The notes beneath the pieces are model-generated. The model searched no databases. It was not told where the DNA came from and saw only the letters and a program-made list of their open reading frames with translations. Positions 1 through 7,813 of a stretch of 24,083 bases of DNA are shown here, one piece after another. A program made the position numbers and the translations under genes. Every line of letters begins with the position of its first letter. The stretch's first letter is position 1. The DNA is from Salinisphaera sp035690525 (lineage in GTDB: Bacteria; Pseudomonadota; Gammaproteobacteria; Nevskiales; Salinisphaeraceae). The DNA lies in contig NZ_DASSKM010000130.1 in assembly GCF_035690525.1 (NCBI RefSeq), positions 1 through 24,083 of the forward strand. Reading direction: 5' to 3'.

Positions 1-2
1 GG

Positions 3-158
3 GCCCAGCTCGCCGATGCCGGTTTCGACCCCGACTATTTCGAGATCCGCGGCGCCGATCTGGGCCGCCCCAAGAGCGAGACCGTGGCGTTCCGGGTGCT
101 GGCGGCCGGCTATCTCGGCCGAACGCGTCTGATCGACAACATGGGCGTAACGGTCTGA
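3..158 (+). CDS. panC: pantoate--beta-alanine ligase, C-terminal end (partial)
   Basis: The window opens inside an open frame whose last 51 residues match the C-terminus of pantothenate synthetase: a GFDPDYFEIR segment, then KSETVAFRVLAAGYLGRTRLIDN and a stop. In the family this enzyme joins pantoate and beta-alanine using ATP in the cytoplasm, the last step of pantothenate (CoA precursor) synthesis. The ATP-binding HIGH-type motif and active site lie upstream of the window, so only the C-terminal lid region can be judged. The position before pgi matches the panB-panC-pgi order known in pseudomonads. No clear terminator follows. The gap to pgi (159-314) holds only a short odd palindrome (TCGAA-CAA-TTCGA, 226-238), and no convincing promoter was picked out. 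Confidence 0.85.
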   Translation, partial: AQLADAGFDPDYFEIRGADLGRPKSETVAFRVLAAGYLGRTRLIDNMGVTV

Positions 159-314
159 CCGCCGATCCCGGCCCGGTCTCGCGCCAGGGTCGAACGCTGG
201 CTGCGACAAGCGTTTTTAGCTAGGCTCGAACAATTCGAACCGGTGCGCGACGCGCATCGCCGCGTGCATTTCGTAACGTCTCACGACGCGCCGCAGGCGC
301 AAAGGCTGGAACCG

Positions 315-1928
315 ATGTCCGACCCCATCAATCAACCCAGTTGGAAAACGCTCGAGGCGCTGGCGGCGAAGAACGCGAACCAGCAGATGTTGGATTTGTT
401 TGCCGCCGACGAGGCGCGCCCCGCGCGCTATAGCGTCGCCGCGACCGGCGTGACGCTGGATTACTCCAAGCAGCGGATCGACGACGACGTGCGCGCCGCG
501 CTGCTCGCGCTGGCCGAGGAGCAGGGCGTGAGCCAGGCGCGCGAGGACATGTTCGCGGGCCGCGCGATCAACACCAGCGAGAACCGGGCCGCCTGGCACG
601 TGGCGCTGCGCGCGCCGGACGCCGCGCCCATGGTCGACGAAGTCCACGAGGTCCGTCGCGCCATGGCCGAATTCGCCAACGAGGTACGCAGCGGGGCATG
701 GCTCGGTTTCAGCGGGCGGCCGATCACCGACGTGCTCAACATCGGGATCGGCGGCTCGGACCTGGGGCCGCGCCTAATCTGCGAGGCGCTTTACGACGGC
801 GACGGGCCGCGTCCCCACTTCGTGGCCAACGTCGATCCGGCCGATCTGGACGATACGCTGGCTGGGCTCGACCCGGCGAGCACGCTGGTGATCGTGACGT
901 CGAAGTCTTTCGGTACCGCGGAAACGCTGGCCAACGCCCGCGTGGCGCGCCGGTGGCTGGTCGATGCGGGTGCGGCCGAGGCCGATATCGCCAAGCATTT
1001 CGTGGCCGTGTCGACCAATGCCGACGCGGTAGCGGAGTTCGGCATCGAGCGTATATTCGGCTTTTGGGACTGGGTCGGCGGTCGCTACTCGCTGTGGTCG
1101 GCGGTGGGCCTGTCGATCCTGCTCGCGCTCGGGCCGGAGCCGTTCGAGGCGCTGTTGGCCGGCGCGCATGCCATGGACGAGCATTTTCGCGCTGCGCCGC
1201 TGGCCGAGAATCTGCCCGCGCTGCTCGCGTTGGCCGGCGTCTGGAACAACAATTTTCTCGGTCTGAACAGCCACTGCGTGGTGCCGTATGCGCAGCGTCT
1301 GGCCTCGCTACCGGCATTTCTCCAGCAACTGGAAATGGAGTCCAATGGCAAGTCGGTAACCCGCGAAGGCAAGCCGGCGACGGTTTCCACCGTGCCGACC
1401 ATCTGGGGCAGTGTGGGCACCAACGCCCAGCACGCCTATTTTCAGATGCTGCATCAGGGCGATCTGGCGGTGGATCTGGATTTCGTACTGCCGCTGTCGC
1501 CGCCCGAGGCCGCCGATGATGTGCGCGAGCGTGAGCGGGTGGCCAACTGCATCGCGCAGGCCGAAGCGCTCATGTGCGGTCGCGACAGCGCGGAGCTCGC
1601 CGCCGAGCTGGAGTCCGAGGGCCTGGCCGGCGAGGCCCTGGAACATCGGCTGGCCGCGCGCCGTTTCGATGGCAACCGGCCGAGCAATATGCTCGTGCTC
1701 GAAGCCTTGGATGCGCATCACGTGGGCGCGCTGATCGCGGCTTACGAACACAAAGTGTTCGTGCAGGGCATCATCTGGAATATCAACAGCTTCGATCAGT
1801 GGGGCGTGGAACTGGGCAAGACCATGGCCGGCCAAATCGGAAATGAATTAGCAACCGGCGAGGCCGCCGCGCACGATGGGTCGACCGCCGCGCTGGTGGC
1901 GCGGGTGCGTCACGCCTGGGGCCGCTGA
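315..1928 (+). CDS. pgi: glucose-6-phosphate isomerase
   Basis: A 537-residue protein (E. coli Pgi is about 549) that interconverts glucose-6-phosphate and fructose-6-phosphate in glycolysis and gluconeogenesis. Visible family motifs are the phosphate-binding GIGGSDLGP (144-152), SKSFGTAET (196-204), signature 1 around VGGRYSLWSAVG (254-265) and signature 2 FDQWGVELGK (493-502). The expected catalytic residues are present: Glu342 in MESNGK, His373 in NAQH and Lys502. The frame is open upstream to 243, but the ATG at 315 (MSDPINQPSWKTLEAL) is the natural family N-terminus, preceded by a weak GGCTGGA-like ribosome site. The next gene starts 19 bp after the stop. No anomalies were seen. Confidence 0.97.
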   Translation: MSDPINQPSWKTLEALAAKNANQQMLDLFAADEARPARYSVAATGVTLDYSKQRIDDDVRAALLALAEEQGVSQAREDMFAGRAINTSENRAAWHVALRAPDAAPMVDEVHEVRRAMAEFANEVRSGAWLGFSGRPITDVLNIGIGGSDLGPRLICEALYDGDGPRPHFVANVDPADLDDTLAGLDPASTLVIVTSKSFGTAETLANARVARRWLVDAGAAEADIAKHFVAVSTNADAVAEFGIERIFGFWDWVGGRYSLWSAVGLSILLALGPEPFEALLAGAHAMDEHFRAAPLAENLPALLALAGVWNNNFLGLNSHCVVPYAQRLASLPAFLQQLEMESNGKSVTREGKPATVSTVPTIWGSVGTNAQHAYFQMLHQGDLAVDLDFVLPLSPPEAADDVRERERVANCIAQAEALMCGRDSAELAAELESEGLAGEALEHRLAARRFDGNRPSNMLVLEALDAHHVGALIAAYEHKVFVQGIIWNINSFDQWGVELGKTMAGQIGNELATGEAAAHDGSTAALVARVRHAWGR

Positions 1929-1947
1929 TCCGGATCGCGGACGGGCC

Positions 1948-3480
1948 ATGGCCATGACCGAAACCAGCGACTACCTGCCGTATCTGATCTACGACGCCGC
2001 CCAGGTCGGCGCTCTGGATAAGCGCTTCGTCGAGGAATTCGGCGTCGATGGCTTCGAGTTGATGCAGCGCGCGGCGCGCGCCGCCTACGACGAACTCGCC
2101 CAACGCTGGCCCATGCCGGGCCGTCTGGTGGCGTTCTGCGGGCCCGGCAACAACGGCGGCGACGGCGCGCTGGTCGCGTGCCGCGCGATGCAGGCCGGCT
2201 GGGACGTGACCCTGATCGCGCCGCTGGATTTATCCAAGGCCTCGGGCGATGCCGCGCGCGCCTTCGATGTCTATCGCGAGGCCGGCGGCGAAGTCCGCGA
2301 TTTCGTGGATGAACGGATCGACGCCGATTTGATCGTCGACGCATTGTTCGGCACCGGCCTGAACCGGGAAGTGTCCGGGCCGATGGCTGAGGCGATCGAC
2401 CGTATCAATCAGGCATCGGAACGCGGTGTCGGCGTACTGGCGATCGATATCGCCTCGGGCGTGGATGCCAGCACCGGTCGGAACTGGGGCCGTGCGGTGA
2501 TCGCCGATACCACGGTCTCTTTCATCGGTCTCAAGCTCGGGCTTTTGACCGGCGACGGCGCGGCCTACTGCGGTGAACTCGCCTTCGATGATCTCGGCGC
2601 GCCGGATGCGCTCTACGAGAATCAGCCCCATGTCGCGCGCCGCATCACCCATCGCGACCTGCGCCACGTATTGCCGGCGCGGCCCAAGGGCGCGCACAAA
2701 GGGCATAACGGACATGTGCTGTGTGTCGGCGGCGGTCGCGGCATGGGCGGCGCGATCCGGATGTCGGCGGAAGCCGCGCTGCGTGCCGGCGCCGGTCGGG
2801 TCAGCGTGGCCTGTCATGACGATCACGCCGGCGCGATGAGCCAGGCACGCCCGGAACTGATGTGTCAGGGGCTGCCCGCCGACCCGTCGGTCGGCGATGC
2901 CGCGGCCCAAGTGGATGCATTGATCGAGGCCGCTTCCGTGATCGCCGTGGGGCCCGGGCTGGGTAGCGGGGCGTGGGGCGATGCGCTGTGGCGGCGCGTG
3001 CTCGAATCGGATCGGCCGCTGGTGGTCGATGCCGACGCGCTCAACCGACTGGCCGCCTCGCCGGTCGATCGCGAGAACTGGATTCTCACCCCGCACCCCG
3101 GCGAGGCCGCGCGTCTGCTGGGCTGCTCGACGGCGGATATCGTCGCCGATCGGGTGCAGGCCGCGCGACGCCTGGCCGAGCGCTACCGCGCGGTGGTGAC
3201 GATCAAGGGCGCCGGCACGCTGATCGCGACGCCGGATGAACTCTGGCTGTGCACGCAGGGCAATCCCGGCATGGCGGTCGGCGGCATGGGCGATCTGTTG
3301 ACCGGCGTTATCGCCGGGTTCGCCGCCCAGGGCATGACACTGGCCGAAGCGGGCGTGTTCGGCGTCTATGCACACGCGCTCGCCGGCGATGAGGCGGCGA
3401 CGGGCGACGGTGAACGCGGCTTGCTGCCGAGCGATCTGCTGCCCTGTATCCGGCGACAGGCCAACCCGCAGCGCACGTGA
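1948..3480 (+). CDS. nnr: bifunctional NAD(P)H-hydrate epimerase / ADP-dependent NAD(P)H-hydrate dehydratase
   Basis: A 510-residue fusion that repairs damaged (hydrated) NADH and NADPH. The N-terminal YjeF_N domain (about 10-215) epimerises R and S hydrates and shows GPGNNGGDG (65-73), DALFGTGLNR (131-140) and IDIASGVDASTG (166-177). The C-terminal ribokinase-like YjeF_C domain (about 235-500) dehydrates the S form using ADP. It shows KGHNGHVLCVGGG (251-263), GPGLGSG (335-341), VVDADALN (359-366), LTPHPGEA (380-387) and the nucleotide loop GNPGMAVGGMGDLLTG (438-453). ATG codons at 1948 and 1954 are both possible; neither has a strong ribosome site. The stop overlaps the tsaE start by 4 bp (GTGA), so the two are co-translated. 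The nnr-tsaE-amiB order is the common gammaproteobacterial arrangement. Confidence 0.95.
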   Translation: MAMTETSDYLPYLIYDAAQVGALDKRFVEEFGVDGFELMQRAARAAYDELAQRWPMPGRLVAFCGPGNNGGDGALVACRAMQAGWDVTLIAPLDLSKASGDAARAFDVYREAGGEVRDFVDERIDADLIVDALFGTGLNREVSGPMAEAIDRINQASERGVGVLAIDIASGVDASTGRNWGRAVIADTTVSFIGLKLGLLTGDGAAYCGELAFDDLGAPDALYENQPHVARRITHRDLRHVLPARPKGAHKGHNGHVLCVGGGRGMGGAIRMSAEAALRAGAGRVSVACHDDHAGAMSQARPELMCQGLPADPSVGDAAAQVDALIEAASVIAVGPGLGSGAWGDALWRRVLESDRPLVVDADALNRLAASPVDRENWILTPHPGEAARLLGCSTADIVADRVQAARRLAERYRAVVTIKGAGTLIATPDELWLCTQGNPGMAVGGMGDLLTGVIAGFAAQGMTLAEAGVFGVYAHALAGDEAATGDGERGLLPSDLLPCIRRQANPQRT

Positions 3481-3953
3481 ACATCACACTGGCGACGCCG
3501 GCGGCGACCGAAGCACTCGGCCGGGATTTGGCTCGTGTCCTGGAGCTGCGGGAAGACGGGGTGCTGATCACGCTGGCCGGTGAACTGGGCGCCGGCAAGA
3601 CCGCGCTGGTGCGGGCGATCATTCAGGCGCTGGGTCATGCCGGGCCGGTGGTGTCGCCCAGCTATACCCTGGTCGAACCCTACGAATTCGGCGCGCGGCG
3701 CCTGTATCACCTGGATCTGTATCGGCTGGCCGACCCCGAAGAATTGGAATTCCTCGGCGTTCGCGAAATCTCGGCCGGCTCCCACCTCGTGTTCGTGGAG
3801 TGGGCCGAGCGTGGCGCCGGTTTTCTGCCGCCCGCGGATATGGCGATCACCTTGGAATACAACGGCGCCGGGCGATCCGCGCGTTTGGCGCCGTGTTCAG
3901 CCGCCGGTCGGGATCTGATCGCGAAGCTGCAGGACTTCAGATCGCGCACATAA
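3477..3953 (+). CDS. tsaE: tRNA threonylcarbamoyladenosine biosynthesis ATPase TsaE
   Basis: A 158-residue P-loop ATPase that works with TsaB, TsaC and TsaD to make t6A at position 37 of ANN-decoding tRNAs. The Walker A motif GELGAGKT is at 35-42, followed by the family segments SPSYTLVEPYE (60-70), LYHLDLYRLADPEELEFLG (76-94) and LVFVEWAERG (104-113). Length is normal. The start is GTG, chosen because it overlaps the nnr stop in a GTGA junction and puts the first beta strand (NITLATP) at the usual place. The gene ends about 130 bp before amiB, and that gap holds a separate promoter. Confidence 0.95.
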   Translation: MNITLATPAATEALGRDLARVLELREDGVLITLAGELGAGKTALVRAIIQALGHAGPVVSPSYTLVEPYEFGARRLYHLDLYRLADPEELEFLGVREISAGSHLVFVEWAERGAGFLPPADMAITLEYNGAGRSARLAPCSAAGRDLIAKLQDFRSRT

Positions 3954-4007
3954 TTCAAGTGCTTGGCCAAGTCCTCTGTGCTAGGTGCTGTTTTTCCTGT
4001 TAAAAAG

Positions 4008-4036
4008 TTGCCTCGAACGATGCCGATCGATAATCT
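4008..4036 (+). promoter_or_regulatory. candidate sigma70-type promoter for amiB
   Basis: A TTGCCT box (4008-4013) and a TAATCT box (4031-4036) are separated by exactly 17 bp. This is the best -35/-10 pair in the AT-rich tsaE-amiB gap (3954-4084). It predicts a transcript start near 4043 and a leader of about 40 nt before amiB. It was identified by eye only. Confidence 0.5.
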
Positions 4037-4084
4037 TTTCCGGAAGGCTCTCTCGCCGGACCTGTAAGGGGGATGGGTTATCCT

Positions 4085-5560
4085 ATGACGCGGAGCGTGC
4101 AACGGCTGATTTTTTTCGGTTTGCTGGCGCTGCTGACGCTGCCTGCCTCGGCGCAGGTCGCCGCGCTGCATGACGCGCGGATGTCGGCGACGCCGGAAAA
4201 GACGCGCGTGGTTTTCGATCTGTCGGCCGATACCGAGCCCGATATCTTCATGATCGACGATCCGCTGCGGCTGGTGATCGATCTGCCGCACACCCGCGAT
4301 CTCGGCCATGTCGCCGGTGACGCACCGCGCAGCGATCTGATCAAGGATTTGCGAACCGGCGTGCACAAGGGCACCGGGGTGCGCGTGGTGCTCGATCTGG
4401 AAAAAAAGGTTCGCGCCAAGAGTTTCATGCTCTCGCCGTCCGACGGGCACCGCTATCGACTGGTGCTCGATCTGTATCCGAAGGATCGGGCGTCCGCGCC
4501 GATGACGGCCCGCGCCGACACCTCGGGGAACGAGCTCGATGCCGGCGACGACAGTCAGACAACCGCCGATAAAACGGCGACCGCCATGGAGCAGGTCTCG
4601 GCTCCGGGCGTATCAAACGAGCGCAGCACGGCGAACGGCCGCGGCGATACGCCGGACGTGCCGCGACGCAGCGCGCCGGCGCGCGATATTATCGTGGCGA
4701 TCGACGCGGGCCACGGCGGCAGGGATCCGGGCGCCCACAGCCCGGCCGGGCTGCTCGAGAAGAACGTCACCCTGTCCATCGCCCGCCGGCTCAAGCGTAT
4801 GGTGGACGATCAGCCGCATATGCACGGCATGCTGACGCGCAAGCACGATAATTACGTCGGTCTGCGCGAGCGCATGGTGATCGCCCGGCATGACAAGGCC
4901 GATTTTTTCATCTCGATCCATTGCGATGCATCGCCGAACGGCGGTGGCGCGAGGGGCGCATCGGTTTATGCGCTGTCGCGCCACGGCGCGACCAGCGAGC
5001 ACGCGCGCTGGCTGGAGCATCGCGAGAACGGCGCCGAGATGGTCAGCGGCATCACCCTCAAAAACAAGAAGCCGAACCTGGCTTCGTTCGTGCTGGATCT
5101 ATCGCAGAGCGCGAGCATCCAGGCCAGCGCCGACGCCGGCGAGCGTGTGCTCGCCCAGCTCGACAAACTGGGTTCGCTGCACAAGGACCAGGTCCAGCAG
5201 GCGGGCTTTATGGTGTTGAAGTCGCCGGATATTCCTTCCATTTTGGTCGAGACGAACTTCATCTCGAATCCGGCCACCGCGCATAAACTCGCCAGCGCGA
5301 GCTATCAGAACGCGCTGGCGGCGGCGATGCTGCGCGGCATCAAGGGTTATTTCGCCAGCTATCGGCCGTCGACTTATATCGCGGCCGAGCAAGAGCATCG
5401 CGTGCGCTCGGGCGATACGCTGTCCGAGATCGCGCAGGTCTACGGCGTGAGCGTGTCGGCGTTGCGCCAGTACAACGAAATGAACGGGTCCGTGCTGCGC
5501 ATCGGGCAGATGCTCAAGATTCCGCCGCCCAAGCCGCAGCAACTCGCCAGCCGGGGCTGA
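4085..5560 (+). CDS. amiB: periplasmic N-acetylmuramoyl-L-alanine amidase with AMIN and LysM domains (AmiB-type)
   Basis: A 491-residue exported zinc amidase that cleaves the stem peptide from septal peptidoglycan during daughter-cell separation. A Sec signal peptide occupies residues 1-23 (hydrophobic LIFFGLLALLTLP, then ASA|Q). An AMIN localisation domain follows (about 24-132), then a polar linker (about 135-200). The Amidase_3 domain (about 202-424) has the zinc and catalytic residues His210 (DAGHGG), Glu225 (LLEKN), His279 (SIHCD) and Glu389 (LVETNF). A C-terminal LysM repeat (about 438-480, HRVRSGDTLSEIAQVYGV) binds glycan, as in E. coli AmiB. An in-frame ATG at 4073 would add four residues, but the AAGGGGG ribosome site (4066-4072) abuts it and fits 4085 better. 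In most relatives mutL follows directly; here a minus-strand catalase cassette intervenes. Confidence 0.93.
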   Translation: MTRSVQRLIFFGLLALLTLPASAQVAALHDARMSATPEKTRVVFDLSADTEPDIFMIDDPLRLVIDLPHTRDLGHVAGDAPRSDLIKDLRTGVHKGTGVRVVLDLEKKVRAKSFMLSPSDGHRYRLVLDLYPKDRASAPMTARADTSGNELDAGDDSQTTADKTATAMEQVSAPGVSNERSTANGRGDTPDVPRRSAPARDIIVAIDAGHGGRDPGAHSPAGLLEKNVTLSIARRLKRMVDDQPHMHGMLTRKHDNYVGLRERMVIARHDKADFFISIHCDASPNGGGARGASVYALSRHGATSEHARWLEHRENGAEMVSGITLKNKKPNLASFVLDLSQSASIQASADAGERVLAQLDKLGSLHKDQVQQAGFMVLKSPDIPSILVETNFISNPATAHKLASASYQNALAAAMLRGIKGYFASYRPSTYIAAEQEHRVRSGDTLSEIAQVYGVSVSALRQYNEMNGSVLRIGQMLKIPPPKPQQLASRG

Positions 5561-5634
5561 CGATCATGATGCGTGCCCTTATGTCCGCCGGCTGAACGCC
5601 GGCGCACGCGCCAAGCCCTCGTATAACCGCGCAT

Positions 5635-5663
5635 AAAAAAACGACGGCACGAATGTGCCGCCG
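5635..5663 (-). terminator. intrinsic terminator of the catalase cassette
   Basis: Read on the minus strand just after the catalase stop, CGGCGGCAC-ATTC-GTGCCGTCG forms a 9-bp stem (one G-U pair) with a 4-nt loop, followed directly by seven T. This is a textbook rho-independent terminator for katA. On the plus strand the hairpin is not followed by a T run, so it would not serve amiB well. The amiB 3' side has only a GCCGGC-TGAAC-GCCGGC stem (5588-5604) without a T tract. Confidence 0.85.
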
Positions 5664-5686
5664 CTTTGTCGTCGCGCTGGCGGGTG

Positions 5687-7153
5687 TCAGGCCGCTTTCT
5701 GCTTCTCGCGAACGCCCTGTTCGATACGCTCGCCGATCCTGGCGTCGACGTTCTTCCAGTACTGAAAGGCACGCTCGAGCACGGGCTCGGTCACGCCGTC
5801 GGAGAGATGGCCGACCGCGTTGGCGACTAGGCGATCGCGGGCTTCGTCATCCATAACCTTGTTGATCAGATCGTTGGGTTGATCGAAGTCGCTATCGTCT
5901 GGACGGAGCGTGTAGGCCGAACGCACCAGATTGCCGTCGGTTTCCCAGTTTTCGCCGTTGGCATGCGCCGCCGGGGAAGGCACCGGCCCGCCCTTGGTGT
6001 TCGGCGCATAAACGGGATCGTGGTTATTCATGTAGCGCATCCGCCCGCCTTTGGTATAGCTGTGCATCGGGCACTTCGGCGCATTCACCGGAATCTGATT
6101 GTAGTTCACACCGATGCGCGCACGCTGGGCGTCCGCATAGGAAATTGACCGTGCCAGCAGCATCTTGTCCGGCGAAATACCGGTGCCGGGCACCGTATTG
6201 CCCGGTGAAAACGCGGCCTGTTCGATTTCGGTGTGGAAATCGGTCGGGTTGGTATCCAGCGTCATCGTGCCGACCTTGTGCAACGGATAGTCGGCGTGCG
6301 GCCAGACCTTGGTCAGATCGAACGGATTCAGCCGATAGGTCTTGGCCTCTTGGTAGGGCATGATCTGAACGTACAGCGTCCAGGTCGGACAATCGCCGCG
6401 CGCGATCGCCTCGAACAAATCGCGCCGATGATAGTCGGCATCGGAGCCGGCCATTTCGTCGGCTTGTTCCTGGGTCAGACACTTGACGCCCTGGTCGGTC
6501 TTGAAGTGGTATTTGACCCAGAACAACTCGCCCGCCTCGTTGATCCAGGAGTAGGTGTGGCTGGAGTGCCCGTTCATGTGGCGCCAGGTGGCGGGGACGC
6601 CGTAATCGCCCATCACCCAGGTCACCTGATGGGCCGACTCCGGCGACTGGGTCCAGAAGTCCCACTGCATGTCGTTATCGCGCAAGCCGTTGTCGGCACG
6701 GCGCTTCTGTGAGTGGATGAAGTGCTGGAACTTCATCGGGTCGCGCATGAAAAAGATGGGCGTGTTATTGCCCACCATGTCGAAGTTGCCTTCCTCGGTG
6801 TAGAACTTCAGCGCAAAGCCTCTGGGGTCGCGCCAGGTGTCCGGGCTGCCGGACTCGCCGGCCACCGTGGAAAACCGGGCCACCATGTCGGTCTTCTTGC
6901 CCTTTTGCAGAAAGTTGGCCTTGGTGTACGCGCTGACGTCTTCCGTGACTTCAAAACGGCCGAACGCGCCGCCACCCTTGGCATGGGGCTGGCGATCCGG
7001 AACCATTTCCCGGTTGAACGCGGCCATCTGTTCCATGAGAAAGTGGTCGTGCAGAACAATGGGGCCGTCATTGCCGACTGTCAGCGAATGTTCCTGGCTC
7101 GGATACGGTTCGCCGCTGGTCGTGGTTTCGATGTTGCGGGTATCGTCTGTCAA
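5687..7153 (-). CDS. katA: monofunctional haem catalase
   Basis: A 488-residue small-subunit catalase (2 H2O2 to O2 and water), cytoplasmic, with no signal peptide. The active-site block FNREMVPDRQPHAKGGGAFG (46-65) contains the distal His57. The distal Asn lies in VGNNTPIFFMRDPMKF (127-142). The proximal haem-ligand motif is RSISYADAQ (335-343) with Tyr339; the family usually has Phe where Ile337 stands (RxFxY). The large C-terminal flavodoxin-like domain of KatE-type enzymes is absent. The start is TTG at 7153, supported by a strong GGGAGGA ribosome site 8 nt upstream and by lack of a better ATG. It lies 76 bp downstream of a FurA/CatR-type regulator on the same strand and ends at a clear terminator, so the pair probably form one peroxide-responsive unit. 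Confidence 0.96.
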   Translation of the reverse strand: MTDDTRNIETTTSGEPYPSQEHSLTVGNDGPIVLHDHFLMEQMAAFNREMVPDRQPHAKGGGAFGRFEVTEDVSAYTKANFLQKGKKTDMVARFSTVAGESGSPDTWRDPRGFALKFYTEEGNFDMVGNNTPIFFMRDPMKFQHFIHSQKRRADNGLRDNDMQWDFWTQSPESAHQVTWVMGDYGVPATWRHMNGHSSHTYSWINEAGELFWVKYHFKTDQGVKCLTQEQADEMAGSDADYHRRDLFEAIARGDCPTWTLYVQIMPYQEAKTYRLNPFDLTKVWPHADYPLHKVGTMTLDTNPTDFHTEIEQAAFSPGNTVPGTGISPDKMLLARSISYADAQRARIGVNYNQIPVNAPKCPMHSYTKGGRMRYMNNHDPVYAPNTKGGPVPSPAAHANGENWETDGNLVRSAYTLRPDDSDFDQPNDLINKVMDDEARDRLVANAVGHLSDGVTEPVLERAFQYWKNVDARIGERIEQGVREKQKAA

Positions 7154-7229
7154 GGTTTAATCCTCCCGATGGGTCCGTGTGCAACGCAGCCGAAATCGAC
7201 CGTCGTCACTTTTCCGTTGATATGCCGGT

Positions 7230-7673
7230 TTATGTCGCCGCCTGCCGGGCCTTGGCCTGACAGGTTCGGCACAGACCCCAGAACACGACCTCTGCCTCGT
7301 CGATTTCGAAGCCGTGATCGTGTACCGGCTGCAGACAAGGCGCGGATTCGATATGGCAATCGCTATCCTCGATCTGTCCGCAGCCGCGACACACCAAATG
7401 ATGGTGATTGTCGTGGGTACGCCGTTCGAACCGGGCCGGATGGCCGGCCGGCTTGATCTGCCGAACCAGATCGGCCGCCACGCACGCCGACAGAACGTCG
7501 TATACAGCCTGCTTCGAAATCGCACCGAGACGCGTGGAAACGCCCCGATGCACTTGCTCGGCGGTGGCATGCGGATGGCCGATCAGCCATTCGAGCACCG
7601 CGTGGCGCGGGGCGGTGACCCGCAGGCCGCGTTCACGCAGTTCGGCAACGATGGAAGTCTGGTGTCGACTCAT
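7230..7673 (-). CDS. furA: Fur-family peroxide/metal-responsive repressor, actinobacterial FurA/CatR type
   Basis: A 147-residue Fur-family regulator: an N-terminal winged helix (about 8-80, with LRVTAPRHAVLEWL and SKQAVYDVL) and a C-terminal dimerisation/metal domain with HDNHHHLVCRGCG (87-99), the second CxxC (CRTC, 135-138) and DEAEVVFWGLC. The run SKQAVYDVLxxxxAADLVRxIxPxGxxARxExRxxDNHHHxVCRxCG resembles, from memory, mycobacterial FurA and streptomycete CatR far more than enterobacterial Fur. Those proteins repress an adjacent catalase or catalase-peroxidase and lose DNA binding on oxidation; that role is inferred here from the linked katA. The ATG at 7673 fits the family N-terminus. An ATG at 7694 would add seven residues and abut the palindromic operator, a real alternative if the mRNA is leaderless. 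Confidence 0.9.
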   Translation of the reverse strand: MSRHQTSIVAELRERGLRVTAPRHAVLEWLIGHPHATAEQVHRGVSTRLGAISKQAVYDVLSACVAADLVRQIKPAGHPARFERRTHDNHHHLVCRGCGQIEDSDCHIESAPCLQPVHDHGFEIDEAEVVFWGLCRTCQAKARQAAT

Positions 7674-7695
7674 GGCAGCCCGATCATTGAGCATT

Positions 7696-7714
7696 TTCTT
7701 GAACGAGTCAAGAA
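7696..7714 (-). promoter_or_regulatory. FurA-box-like palindromic operator
   Basis: A perfect 7-bp inverted repeat TTCTTGA-(5)-TCAAGAA lies directly upstream of the regulator. Read on the minus strand it is TTCTTGACTCGTTCAAGAA, followed by AA and then the 7694 ATG. This closely resembles my recollection of the mycobacterial FurA operator (TCTTGACT followed by TTC and AGAAAA). A TAATAT box on the minus strand (7728-7733) just upstream could be the -10. Autoregulation of furA-katA is inferred. No second copy was seen in front of katA. Confidence 0.65.
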
Positions 7715-7813
7715 AGCGATTCGATCGATATTAGTCAACGCAGCGCTGCGAGCGGATACCGCGTTTTGCCAAACGAGGGTGACATACCCGACACTGAGCG
7801 CCGTTTCGGTCCC

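Noticed and set aside
2230..3375. 381-codon minus-strand frame opposite nnr
   Set aside because: It lies wholly opposite a gene with complete domain motifs, and its His/Arg-rich composition is typical of antisense frames in GC-rich DNA.
5588..5604. Terminator for amiB (GCCGGC-TGAAC-GCCGGC)
   Set aside because: The stem is good, but no T run follows on the plus strand, so it was not called as an intrinsic terminator.
6713..7456. 247-codon plus-strand frame opposite the catalase and furA genes
   Set aside because: It spans two well-supported minus-strand genes and their gap, and has no family similarity. It is a GC-skewed antisense shadow.
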